Source of the DNA: an uncultured Eubacteriales bacterium
GTDB taxonomy: Bacteria > Bacillota > Clostridia > Lachnospirales > Lachnospiraceae
DNA length: 44,137 nucleotides
Assembly (NCBI GenBank): GCA_900314885.1
Contig: OMWY01000017.1
Coordinates: forward strand, 1 to 44,137
Reading direction: 5' to 3'
Shown here: positions 1 to 8,862 of the stretch, one piece after another
How the letters are laid out: the number at the start of each line of letters is the position of its first letter
Numbering within the stretch: the first letter of the stretch is position 1
The notes under the pieces: generated by a model
The model's input: only the letters and a program-made list of their open reading frames with translations
Told to the model about the DNA's origin: nothing
Database searches by the model: none
Translations under genes and position numbers: made by a program

Positions 1-74
1 CCAAAAGTTTAGATTTTCTCAAAATGCTTATCTTTTGGTCTTTGGTTCGGAATAGTGTAGTGCTGGCGGTCTAT

Positions 75-917
75 CTATTGTTTTCGGTTGCTTGCTTCTT
101 TACCGTACATGAGCATTGTCTTGCCGTTTACAACAATTGTAACCTTCTTTCCGCTTGCGTCCTTAAGCGTGCCGCCTGCGTTATAGAGGTTCGTAACGGT
201 TGAGTCTCCGGTGACAGTCCAGGTAGAAGTCTTATCGATATATACGCTTGCGTAACCTGAGCCGGTAGAGCTGCCTGCGTCACTTTCATCGTCAATAAAG
301 GCTCCCTTTAGCGTACTGCCCTTTGTAAGATAAAAATCAAGGTCACTGATAGAATCCCATACGACATTTCCGGTTAAATCCTGGTCGATTCCGGTAAATG
401 TGCAGTCAGCGCCGTTAGCGCCTGAGGTTCCCCAGCCTCTGCCATTACTGTTTCCTGTACATCTTAAGAGGAAGGCGTCAGAATCGGAGCTTGTTATCTT
501 CACGTTCTTAAGAGTGAATTCACTCTGTGTATTTGTGGTATAGAAAATGCCTCCGTTGCTCTTAATGCTGCCGCCGACCATGTTGAATTCTGATTTTCCT
601 ACCTCAGAATCACCTGACATGCTCTGATAGAGAATTACTGACCATACGAGGTTTTCATTCTGTTCGGTGGTCGGCATGGTGCTTGTAAGCTTGGAATTAA
701 AGAGGTTTACGGAATTCCTTCCTTCTATGCAGACTCCTTCGGAATTCTTCGCTGTTAGAGTAGCCTTATTTACAGCGATATCTGCGGTAGGAGTGTTCGT
801 TGTGGTTGCTGTACTTGCGGCATTACCGGTGTAAACCGTACCGGTAGTGGCGAGGAGGGCAGCAATCGCTGTAGCACTGATACCTAATGTTACCTTTTTT
901 CTGATGCTGTGTACCAT
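75..917 (-). CDS. Secreted beta-helix-like surface protein, short form
   Basis: The 280-residue protein begins with a clear signal peptide: a basic start (MVHSIRKK), a hydrophobic core to about residue 30 and a likely cut after GNA. The rest is rich in Ser, Thr, Gly and Asn, with short strand-turn repeats such as SEGVCIEGRNSV and DSDAFLLR that suggest a right-handed beta-helix or carbohydrate-binding-like fold. It resembles, from memory, the C-terminal half of much larger Lachnospiraceae secreted proteins often named carbohydrate-binding domain-containing. Here the signal peptide joins almost directly to that half, so the gene may be an internally shortened version. There is no sortase motif or C-terminal membrane anchor, so it is probably released or loosely attached. 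The ribosome site before the ATG is weak. The function is unknown; secretion is the firm part. Confidence 0.75.
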   Translation of the reverse strand: MVHSIRKKVTLGISATAIAALLATTGTVYTGNAASTATTTNTPTADIAVNKATLTAKNSEGVCIEGRNSVNLFNSKLTSTMPTTEQNENLVWSVILYQSMSGDSEVGKSEFNMVGGSIKSNGGIFYTTNTQSEFTLKNVKITSSDSDAFLLRCTGNSNGRGWGTSGANGADCTFTGIDQDLTGNVVWDSISDLDFYLTKGSTLKGAFIDDESDAGSSTGSGYASVYIDKTSTWTVTGDSTVTNLYNAGGTLKDASGKKVTIVVNGKTMLMYGKEASNRKQ

Positions 918-950
918 GACTATCGTTCTCTTTTATTTGCTGATTTAAGT

Positions 951-976
951 CTTCTGAGTTTGATGACAATCAGAAG
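951..976. repeat. 7-bp inverted repeat between two minus-strand genes
   Basis: CTTCTGA (951-957) and TCAGAAG (970-976) form a 7-bp stem around a 12-base loop, in the 128-bp gap between the YihY-type gene and the secreted-protein gene. No T-run follows on either strand, so it is a weak terminator candidate. It could be an operator or an mRNA-processing hairpin. Confidence 0.35.
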
Positions 977-1045
977 GCAAGTTACGCATGAATTAATTCA
1001 ATCTTGATACTGACATCATAGTTCTCTTATGTTAACAATCTGTGT

Positions 1046-1888
1046 CTACTTTTTGTAGATATTGCGAAGTTCAAGAATTTCATAAAGCTCGGTATTGATC
1101 TCAGCCCCGACAAATACTATGTACATGCAGAAATAGAGCCATAGGACGAAAAGTATTACCACAGCGAGACTTCCATAGAGGAGCGAAAGATTTGCCGATG
1201 TGGAATAGAAGACATAGTATATATCCGTGAAAATAACCCATGCGACCGTAGTTATCATCGCCCCCGGGAGTTCTCTTAAAGGGTGCTTTCTGTGGTTTGG
1301 CACAAAGATAAAGAGAGCCCAGAAGAAGAGGAAGAGCATGACCTCGGTAACCCATGTACCGAGATTGAATATTTTAAAAAATATCTCAAAGGCCGGCCCT
1401 GTAAAGGTTGCCTGCACATTATTTACAATAACCTTCCCGTATACCATGAGCACCAGCGTTATGACTGAGGCCGGGATAAAGAATAGCGTATACAAGAGAG
1501 AGATGCCGCGGAGCTTAAAATATCCCCTCGATTCACGCATTCCGTAGATACAGTTGAGTCCGGTGATTAATGACATAAATCCGCGGCTCGCTGCCCACAG
1601 ACCCATGATAAGAGTCGTGATAAGCACTCCACCCGACGCAGCTTCTTCTATTTCCTTAAAGAGACCGGTTGCCATTTTCTCAAGGTCATCAGGGAGCGCT
1701 GATGTTAAAAGGGTAACGATTGTATCCTCGGTGCCGATTGGCATGTAGTGGAGGATGGAAAAAACCGATACTACGAATGGAAAGAAGGACATTATAATAA
1801 AGAGGGTAGACTGACCGGCATAGGCGCCGACATCGTCATCCCTGATCTTTGCCATGAACTTCTTTACAAACTTTATGACTTCATCCAT
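1046..1888 (-). CDS. YihY/BrkB-family inner membrane protein
   Basis: The protein has 280 residues from the ATG at 1888. A longer reading from a TTG at 1909 would include the ribosome site ACAGGAGA, so I reject it. It has about six hydrophobic membrane segments and the conserved features of the YihY/BrkB family (formerly annotated RNase BN): an N-terminal amphipathic part, then AYAGQSTLFIIMSFFPF, a GLWAASRGFMSLI segment, and a C-terminal YGSLAVVILFVLWLYF segment. The family is thought to be an envelope transporter or structural membrane protein; its substrate is not established. The gene is divergent from groESL and has its own promoter at 1922-1950. The family call is solid, the function unknown. 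Confidence 0.88.
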   Translation of the reverse strand: MDEVIKFVKKFMAKIRDDDVGAYAGQSTLFIIMSFFPFVVSVFSILHYMPIGTEDTIVTLLTSALPDDLEKMATGLFKEIEEAASGGVLITTLIMGLWAASRGFMSLITGLNCIYGMRESRGYFKLRGISLLYTLFFIPASVITLVLMVYGKVIVNNVQATFTGPAFEIFFKIFNLGTWVTEVMLFLFFWALFIFVPNHRKHPLRELPGAMITTVAWVIFTDIYYVFYSTSANLSLLYGSLAVVILFVLWLYFCMYIVFVGAEINTELYEILELRNIYKK

Positions 1889-1921
1889 CCGGTAAATCTC
1901 CTGTGTCAAATGTATAACTAT

Positions 1922-1950
1922 ATTCTATACTTTTTGTACGGTTTTGTCTA
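1922..1950 (-). promoter_or_regulatory. Sigma-A promoter of the YihY-type gene
   Basis: On the minus strand, TAGACA (1945-1950) is followed 17 bases later by TAGAAT (1922-1927), five of six matches in each box. It lies 34 bases upstream of the ATG at 1888. Confidence 0.6.
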
Positions 1951-2101
1951 TCTACATTTTTCGGATATGGTAAAGTTTAGTGAAGTGTCATAATATTTTG
2001 CACAAATGATGAAATAAAGAGAAAAAACGAGTATAAAAGAGGTAGAATGAGATAAAAAGAGAATTAGCTTAAAAATGGCGAATAAAAGTATATAAAAAGG
2101 C

Positions 2102-2130
2102 TTGCAATATTTCTTTACAAGCGTTATTAT
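2102..2130 (+). promoter_or_regulatory. Sigma-A promoter of groESL
   Basis: TTGCAA (2102-2107) and TATTAT (2125-2130) are separated by exactly 17 bases, directly upstream of the CIRCE operator. The rest of the 330-bp divergent gap (1889-2218) is A-rich, and apart from the YihY promoter I see nothing else in it. Confidence 0.8.
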
Positions 2131-2142
2131 ATCCCTTGTAAG

Positions 2143-2169
2143 TTAGCACTCAGAAATGGTGAGTGCTAA
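2143..2169 (+). promoter_or_regulatory. CIRCE operator (HrcA binding site)
   Basis: TTAGCACTC (2143-2151), nine spacer bases and GAGTGCTAA (2161-2169) match the CIRCE consensus perfectly in both arms. It lies just after the -10 box of the groESL promoter, so HrcA would block transcription there in unstressed cells. The hrcA gene is not in this window. Confidence 0.97.
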
Positions 2170-2218
2170 TAAATAAATACAGAACGAAATATCATATCAT
2201 ATAAGGAGGTTTTTAACC

Positions 2219-2506
2219 ATGAAGTTATCACCTTTAGGCGACAGAGTCGTATTAAAGCAGCTTGAAGCTGAGGAGAAGACAATAGGAGGAATCGTTCTTC
2301 CCGATCAGGCAAAAGAGAAGCCACAGCAGGCTGAAGTTATTGCTGTAGGTCCCGGCGGAGTTGTTGACGGTAAGGAAGTTAAGATGCAGGTTAAGGTCGG
2401 AGACAAGGTTATTTATTCAAAATATGCCGGAACCGATGTTAAGCTTGGCGAAGACAAGTTTGTAGTTGTTAAGCAGAGCGATATACTCGCTGTTGTAACT
2501 GATTGA
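2219..2506 (+). CDS. groS: Co-chaperonin GroES (Hsp10)
   Basis: This 95-residue protein forms the heptameric lid of the GroEL chamber in the cytoplasm. The N-terminus [21 protein letters not shown], the mobile-loop region [14 protein letters not shown] and the C-terminal KQSDILAVV are typical, and the length is standard. The start has a strong TAAGGAGGT site at 2202-2210. It is the first gene of a two-gene heat-shock operon behind the CIRCE operator, 48 bases before groEL. Confidence 0.98.
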   Translation: MKLSPLGDRVVLKQLEAEEKTIGGIVLPDQAKEKPQQAEVIAVGPGGVVDGKEVKMQVKVGDKVIYSKYAGTDVKLGEDKFVVVKQSDILAVVTD

Positions 2507-2518
2507 TTTTTAACTTAA

Positions 2519-4177
<1,659 letters not shown>

Positions 4178-4206
4178 TTTTTGTCGTAGAGAGGGACCCG
4201 CTATTG

Positions 4207-4242
4207 GGAAGCCAACGAAAGTTGGCTTCCTTTTTCTTTTTT
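4207..4242 (+). terminator. Rho-independent terminator of groESL
   Basis: GGAAGCCAAC (4207-4216), a GAAA tetraloop and GTTGGCTTCC (4221-4230) form a perfect 10-bp stem, followed by TTTTTCTTTTTT. Confidence 0.96.
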
Positions 4243-4246
4243 ATAA

Positions 4247-4275
4247 TTGCTATTTTTGTGAAAAGATGATATACT
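4247..4275 (+). promoter_or_regulatory. Promoter of the FIST-GGDEF gene
   Basis: TTGCTA (4247-4252) and TATACT (4270-4275) are spaced by 17 bases, 37 bases before the ATG at 4313 and just downstream of the groESL terminator. Confidence 0.6.
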
Positions 4276-4312
4276 AAACTCAAACTATCAATTACAAATC
4301 AGGGAGCGGCAA

Positions 4313-6067
4313 ATGAAGCAGTTTCTCATTAAATACACAGGAGAGGGACTTTTCGAGAGCAACATCGAATCCTGGAAAAAGTGGAAGAGTACCCACAACG
4401 CATCCGCCGTGTTCATACATATCATGGCGAACAGCGCGAATCCGGGCGAAGTCGACAGAGTTACTCATATTATTGACGAAAAGTTTCCTGAAGCAATATA
4501 CGCAGGCTGTTCTGCAAGCGGAACCGTCTTTGGCGGAAACGTCAGTGACGATTCTATTGTAGTATGCTGTGCTATGCTTGAAAAAAGTGACTGTGATATA
4601 AGACTGCTTTCCGTGGATTTAAATAGTGCCTCTTTGGATGAGACAGAGGCTAAGATTCTTTCTGAAGCCGCTACCGTTAATCATCTTGCCGCAATTGAGG
4701 TTATATTTACATTAGGCGATTATTCTACTGACCGCTTCTGTGCGGCCTTTGACAAGCTGCCTCGGGAAGTACAGGTCTTCGGCGGCGCTGCCTTTGGCGA
4801 CAACGAGACAGATTCGTATGTATTCGCGAAGGGACTTAAACCTACTAAGAATACTGCGATTATAATATATTACGGTGGAAGTGAACTTCACTTCTTCTGC
4901 GAGGAGATAGAAGGTTGGAAAGCAGTCGGGATGCCAACCGAGGTTACGAAGGCAGATGGCAATATTCTTTATACCCTTGATGATAAGCCGGCCTATGAGA
5001 TATATCATAAGTACCTTAGAATTCCCAATGACAGCCATTTATTCTATAATGCCCTTGAGTTCCCTTTTGAGTTTGCTCTTGATGACAGGCGTAATATAAG
5101 GCGGGCTCTCAGCTGCAATCCTGATGGCTCTATGAAGTTCTCGGGAGACGTTAAGACAGGAAGTATAGCAAGGATAACCTACGGGGATCCCAAGCTTTTA
5201 ATCCATGACGTAGAAGAAGGGATTAACAAGGTAAAAAAATTCAGACCTCAGTGTCAGCTTATATTTTCATCTTTTGGCAGACGCACATTTTGGGGCCTTA
5301 AGGAGACCAACAGGGAGGTACATTCATTTTATGATGTGGCACCGGCTTCAGGTTTCTTCTCATCGGGAGAGATTATTCGCGAAAATGGAGTGACGAAGCT
5401 TGATAACCTGGCCATAGTTGTCGCCGGGATTCGTGAGGGAGCCGCTGTTTTCGGTCTCAATACATTTCCGACTCCGTCAGCTAAGAAGGATGACAGCAAT
5501 ATGACACTCGTAAGCCGCCTCGCCTCATTTATAGATGCTGCGACGAGCGACCTTATTGAAGCAAATGAAAAGCTTAAACTCATGGCTGTCACGGACCAGA
5601 TGACTCAGATATTTAACCGCGGTGAGATACAGAAGAGAATAGACGAGAAAGTAAAGGAAGTGGAGAAGAATGGCAGCTCATTCTCCCTTCTTATGTTTGA
5701 TGTGGACCATTTTAAGTCCGTAAATGATACATATGGTCATGCCGCCGGTGATGAGGTATTAATTAAGCTTGCCGGAACAGCAAAAGAGATGCTTAAAGAT
5801 TCCGGACTTTGCGCTTCACTTGGCAGGTGGGGCGGCGAGGAATTTATGGCTATACTCTCGTGCGATGGAGAGGAAGCGCGTAAGACAGCTGAGGAGCTGA
5901 GAAATCTGCTGGGCAGCCAGAAGTTTTCCTTTGATAAACCGGTTACCGCAAGCTTCGGCGTTACCGAATATTGTAAGGGAGATACCGCTGACGGTATGGC
6001 GGGGAGAGTTGATAAGGCCCTATATTCCTCAAAGGAAAATGGCAGGAACAGGGTAACGGTTTTATAA
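4313..6067 (+). CDS. FIST sensory domain-GGDEF diguanylate cyclase
   Basis: The 584-residue protein has an N-terminal FIST domain (about residues 25-215; features such as AGCSASGTVFGG), a FIST_C domain (about 220-375; KFRPQCQLIFSSFGRRTFWG), a short helical linker (about 395-420) and a C-terminal GGDEF domain. The active-site loop is GGEEF at residues 507-511, and the metal-binding FDVDHFKSVND is intact, so it should make c-di-GMP from two GTP. The RxxD inhibitory I-site normally just before GGEEF is absent (the stretch reads GLCASLGRW). FIST domains are proposed to sense small ligands such as amino acids; the ligand here is unknown. No membrane segments are seen, so it is probably a soluble sensor. 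The stop codon overlaps the next start (TAATG). Confidence 0.92.
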   Translation: MKQFLIKYTGEGLFESNIESWKKWKSTHNASAVFIHIMANSANPGEVDRVTHIIDEKFPEAIYAGCSASGTVFGGNVSDDSIVVCCAMLEKSDCDIRLLSVDLNSASLDETEAKILSEAATVNHLAAIEVIFTLGDYSTDRFCAAFDKLPREVQVFGGAAFGDNETDSYVFAKGLKPTKNTAIIIYYGGSELHFFCEEIEGWKAVGMPTEVTKADGNILYTLDDKPAYEIYHKYLRIPNDSHLFYNALEFPFEFALDDRRNIRRALSCNPDGSMKFSGDVKTGSIARITYGDPKLLIHDVEEGINKVKKFRPQCQLIFSSFGRRTFWGLKETNREVHSFYDVAPASGFFSSGEIIRENGVTKLDNLAIVVAGIREGAAVFGLNTFPTPSAKKDDSNMTLVSRLASFIDAATSDLIEANEKLKLMAVTDQMTQIFNRGEIQKRIDEKVKEVEKNGSSFSLLMFDVDHFKSVNDTYGHAAGDEVLIKLAGTAKEMLKDSGLCASLGRWGGEEFMAILSCDGEEARKTAEELRNLLGSQKFSFDKPVTASFGVTEYCKGDTADGMAGRVDKALYSSKENGRNRVTVL

Positions 6068-7170
6068 TGTACAGAGCAGAAGAGACTTTTCGTTATGAAG
6101 CGGTGGAAAACCTGTTCCCGACAGGGGAGAAGACAGCCTGGTTTGACATAGAGACAACCGGGCTTTCTTATGATGTTTCGAAGGTTTATCTGATAGGCAT
6201 AGCTGAGAGAAGTAGTGATGGAATAAAACTTACGCAGTTATTCGCCGATACACTCGATAGTGAAGTGGAAATCCTTACATATTTCACAGACTACATAAAG
6301 AACGTAGAGAAACTTATCCACTACAATGGTGACGGATTTGATCTGCCATTTGTCAGAAAAAGGTGCGCGAGATTAAATATTCCATTTGATGACAGCCATA
6401 TCGAGAGTATAGATATTTACAAGAAGATGAAGCCTTATAAGGAACTGTTCGGACTGCCGAATCTCCGCCAGCCTACCGTAGAAGCTATGATGAGCACCGA
6501 CAGGGTTGATGAGACAAACGGCGGTGAATTGATAGAGGTTTATTCACTTTATATAAAATATGTTCTTTCTAAAAATGACAAAGCAGATGATTTGAGGCGT
6601 ATCCTCCTTTTACATAATCATGATGATGTAAAGGGACTTGTGAAAATTAGCAGAATTCTTGAATTTGATAATGAAATAAAGAATATATCTGATTTTATGG
6701 ACAGTGTAAATGCTGAGAAAAAGGAGGAAGGAGCGGAATTTATATTTGAACTTCCATATATCCCTTCCGCCGGTGAAATCCACAAAGATAGCTACAGCAT
6801 CTGTATGGAAAATAACGGAAGGGTAATAATTTCGGTGCCGGTTATAAATGAGGAACTGAAGCTGTTTTACAGCGACTACAGGAATTACAGGTACCTGATA
6901 AATGAGGATAAAATTATACACAAGAGTATAGCGCAATTTATGGACAAGAGTCTCGTGAGAAAAGTGAAAGCGAGCGAGTGCTATACCGGGTATAGAAGTG
7001 ACTTTATTCCGGTACCTATTCCTATATCGGCCCACACCTTCGTACGAGAATATAAGGGAAAAGAGGTCTTCCTTGAGCTCAACGAGAAATTTACGGGTTC
7101 ACAAGACCTTATGAAAAGATACTGCGGTATAATTTTGAAAAAAGCACTTGACAACCACAAGATGATGTAG
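6067..7170 (+). CDS. YprB-type RNase H-like 3'-5' exonuclease domain protein
   Basis: The 367-residue protein has a DEDD exonuclease fold in its first half: WFDIETTGLS near residue 26 carries the first acidic pair, HYNGDGFDLPFVRKRC the second motif, and HNHDDVKGLVKI the final motif. This matches the YprB ribonuclease-H-like family. The C-terminal part (from about residue 210) is not a domain I recognise. The family is expected to act on nucleic acid; the substrate is not known. The ATG overlaps the stop of the FIST-GGDEF gene by one base, indicating translational coupling. The rpmF promoter lies within its last codons. Confidence 0.82.
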   Translation: MYRAEETFRYEAVENLFPTGEKTAWFDIETTGLSYDVSKVYLIGIAERSSDGIKLTQLFADTLDSEVEILTYFTDYIKNVEKLIHYNGDGFDLPFVRKRCARLNIPFDDSHIESIDIYKKMKPYKELFGLPNLRQPTVEAMMSTDRVDETNGGELIEVYSLYIKYVLSKNDKADDLRRILLLHNHDDVKGLVKISRILEFDNEIKNISDFMDSVNAEKKEEGAEFIFELPYIPSAGEIHKDSYSICMENNGRVIISVPVINEELKLFYSDYRNYRYLINEDKIIHKSIAQFMDKSLVRKVKASECYTGYRSDFIPVPIPISAHTFVREYKGKEVFLELNEKFTGSQDLMKRYCGIILKKALDNHKMM

Positions 7171-7176
7171 TAGAAT
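7148..7176 (+). promoter_or_regulatory. Sigma-A promoter of rpmF
   Basis: A perfect TTGACA (7148-7153) and TAGAAT (7171-7176) are spaced by 17 bases; the -35 box and spacer lie inside the end of the exonuclease gene. An inverted repeat AATAGT/ACTATT (7174-7179, 7191-7196) overlaps the -10 box and the expected start of transcription. Confidence 0.8.
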
Positions 7177-7209
7177 AGTAATGTTTGATGACTATTGTTA
7201 ATTCGACAG

Positions 7210-7245
7210 GTCTTATCTCGGCGTGGATGGATCCTGAGATGAGAC
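7210..7245 (+). promoter_or_regulatory. Hairpin in the rpmF mRNA leader
   Basis: GTCTTATCTCGG (7210-7221) pairs with CCTGAGATGAGAC (7233-7245): 12 base pairs with one G-U and a bulged T at 7235, around an 11-base loop. It lies in the roughly 100-base leader between the promoter and the rpmF start. Ribosomal-protein leaders often bind their own product; that role here is inference. Confidence 0.55.
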
Positions 7246-7284
7246 AATGAGATATAGCATATTCCATTCAAGGAGGTGTTTAAG

Positions 7285-7473
7285 ATGTCAATTTGCCCAA
7301 AGAATAAGAATTCCAAGGCACACAGAGATGCTCGCAGAGCTAACTGGAAGATGAGCGCTCCTGCGCTTGTTAAGTGTCCTAACTGTGGAGCTCTTATGGT
7401 ACCTCACAGAGTCTGCAGAAATTGCGGTACCTATAATAAGAAAGAGATCATCAAAGTAGACGCTGCCGACTGA
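7285..7473 (+). CDS. rpmF: 50S ribosomal protein L32
   Basis: A 62-residue basic protein, MSICPKNKNSKAHRDARRAN..., with a zinc ribbon formed by CPNCG and CRNCG. It is a late-assembling component of the large ribosomal subunit. A GTG at 7276 would extend the frame but sits inside the ribosome site AGGAGG, so the ATG at 7285 is the start. In many relatives rpmF follows a YceD-family gene and precedes plsX; here it stands alone with its own promoter, leader hairpin and terminator. Confidence 0.97.
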   Translation: MSICPKNKNSKAHRDARRANWKMSAPALVKCPNCGALMVPHRVCRNCGTYNKKEIIKVDAAD

Positions 7474-7487
7474 TTGTAGCGTTTCAT

Positions 7488-7516
7488 AAAAAAGAAGCCT
7501 TTATGGCTTCTTTTTT
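7488..7516 (+). terminator. Rho-independent terminator of rpmF
   Basis: AAAAAAGAAGCC (7488-7499), loop TTTAT and GGCTTCTTTTTT (7505-7516) form a perfect 12-bp stem whose 3' arm supplies the T-run. The A-run makes it plausible on either strand. Confidence 0.93.
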
Positions 7517-7599
7517 AGTGCCTTCCTGCCGATATAAATAGTAGAAGTAATAACTATCTGAAAAGGATTTCGGATTATACGGGAAAGGAGGCCAAACGT

Positions 7600-8082
7600 A
7601 TGGCAGACACTACATTGGTTGCAAAAGTCCTCTATGATACCTGTGGCGCTCTGTACGGACGGCCACCGGAAGAGGCAAGGATGCAGAAACTCATGTATTT
7701 CGCACAGAGAGAATATCTCATACGAAACAGCAGAGCCTTATTTAATGAATCATTCAGAGCTTTCGCCGGTGGACCGGTTTTACTGTCAGTCCGCGCGGCT
7801 TATGATTTCGATCACAGCGCCCCGTTTGCCTTCGCTGACGGAGTTCTGTCCCCTTCGGAGATGGATACTGTCATAGCTGTAGCCAAGGGTTATGGAAGAA
7901 TGGCCACCAGCAGGCTTAACGAGATTATTCATACAGAGTATTCATGGAAGAACGCGAGGACGGGCATAAGCCCATACCTTGATAGCTACAACAGGATAAA
8001 GCTCGCTTCCATCCAGCGAGACGCGGCGAGAGAGGCTGTCGCGAGAGAATATGAGAATAAAGTGAATTGGAAATTTGCGTAA
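7600..8082 (+). CDS. Panacea (SocA/DUF4065-like) domain protein
   Basis: The 160-residue protein carries the Panacea-like signature: an N-terminal helix, RMQKLMYFAQREYLI, then FRAFAGGPVLLSVRAAYDF (the GP element) and a helical C-terminus. Panacea proteins are known as antitoxins in many toxin-antitoxin pairs, and SocA is a proteolytic adaptor for a toxin. No toxin gene is seen beside it: upstream are 83 bases after the rpmF terminator, downstream is a decayed glycoside hydrolase. Strong AAAGGAGG ribosome site at 7583-7590. The domain call rests on motif recall; the biological role is open. Confidence 0.7.
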   Translation: MADTTLVAKVLYDTCGALYGRPPEEARMQKLMYFAQREYLIRNSRALFNESFRAFAGGPVLLSVRAAYDFDHSAPFAFADGVLSPSEMDTVIAVAKGYGRMATSRLNEIIHTEYSWKNARTGISPYLDSYNRIKLASIQRDAAREAVAREYENKVNWKFA

Positions 8083-8401
8083 ATGAAACATTTATCAACT
8101 GATTTTGATATACCTTCCGAACCACTGCAGGAATATCCGCGTCCTCAGATGGCGAGAGATAATTACACGATGCTTAACGGCCTGTGGGATCTGTCCTTTG
8201 ACAGGACTCCCTCAGTGCCGGACAGATATGGATACAAGATTAAGGTGCCTTTTTCGCCTGAATCGGAGGCATCCGGGCTTAAGCCGGTAAGAAAGCTAAT
8301 GCCCGGGAGGTTTCTCCACTACAGGCGCTTTTTTGACGTGAAGAAAGAGGAAAATGAGCATATTTTGCTTCATTTTGAGGCGGTAGACCAGTATGCCCTT
8401 A
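8083..8401 (+). pseudogene. N-terminal fragment of a GH2 beta-galactosidase-type gene
   Basis: The first 106 or so codons encode the start of a glycoside hydrolase family 2 sugar-binding domain: EYPRPQMARDNYTMLNGLWDLSF, IKVPFSPESEASG, FLHYRRFF and ILLHFEAVDQ. The similarity stops near 8401. After that the frame runs into an unrelated reading (to a TGA at 8472), while the C-terminal end of a GH2 enzyme appears in another frame. The middle of the gene, including the catalytic barrel with its acid/base and nucleophile glutamates, is missing. It starts directly after the TAA of the Panacea gene. It is not expected to make an active enzyme. Confidence 0.85.
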
Positions 8402-8402
8402 T

Positions 8403-8747
8403 TACTTCAAATTCAACCTCAGACCTGACTACAGGATCGGTTTCCTGTCGGAATACGGCGGATATTCTCTGAGGATCAGGGATCACATCTTTTCGCCAAA
8501 GCTATATGGTTACGGCACATTTCATAACAGGGCGGGTCTTGCAGAGGCGTACGCTGATCTGGTTGAAAATGAAGTGATAAAAAATATCAGATACGGCCTT
8601 TCGGGTGATGTCTATACTCAATTGTCCGATATAGAGGAAGAAGTAAACGGTATCATGACATACGACAGGAAGATTGACAAGATAGATCACCATATTGTAC
8701 GTGAGATGTCCGAAAAAATAAAGAAGGAGTTCGAGAAAGTGACTTAA
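8403..8747 (+). pseudogene. C-terminal fragment of the same GH2 gene, shifted frame
   Basis: Reading in the frame that ends at the TAA 8745-8747 gives YRIGFLSEYGGYSLRIR, YGYGTFHNRAGLAEAYADL, YTQLSDIEEEVNGIMTYDR and a helical end. This is the C-terminal part of a bacterial GH2 enzyme. It has no start codon or ribosome site of its own and is out of frame with the N-terminal fragment. Together the two pieces are about 220 codons of a protein that I expect to be near 600, so roughly 350-400 codons are deleted. Confidence 0.85.
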
Positions 8748-8784
8748 GGACATCCAAATGCCTGTTATCAGGGTGTCTAGAAAT

Positions 8785-8807
8785 TTTTTTGAAAAATTTT
8801 CAAAAAA
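8785..8807. repeat. AT-rich palindrome upstream of the tRNA promoter
   Basis: TTTTTTGAAAA and TTTTCAAAAAA are perfect 11-base arms around a single A. It ends four bases before the -35 box of the tRNA-Glu promoter, where an UP element would lie. Confidence 0.6.
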
Positions 8808-8811
8808 GGGG

Positions 8812-8840
8812 TTGACAACGGTCTGACTTTATGGTAAACT
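8812..8840 (+). promoter_or_regulatory. Promoter of tRNA-Glu
   Basis: A perfect TTGACA (8812-8817) and TAAACT (8835-8840) are spaced by 17 bases, 22 bases before the tRNA. Confidence 0.85.
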
Positions 8841-8862
8841 AATACCCGTCAGTTCGTTGTAA

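Noticed and set aside
1..74. Inverted repeat CCAAAAG/CTTTTGG as a terminator of the first gene
   Set aside because: The 23-base loop, AT-rich arms and window edge make it too weak to call.
7276..7284. GTG start extending L32 by three residues
   Set aside because: The codon lies inside the AGGAGG ribosome site; all L32 proteins start with MSxCPK-like sequence, matching the ATG at 7285.
7517..7599. Toxin gene partner for the Panacea protein
   Set aside because: Only 83 bases are available and no ORF with a ribosome site fits there.
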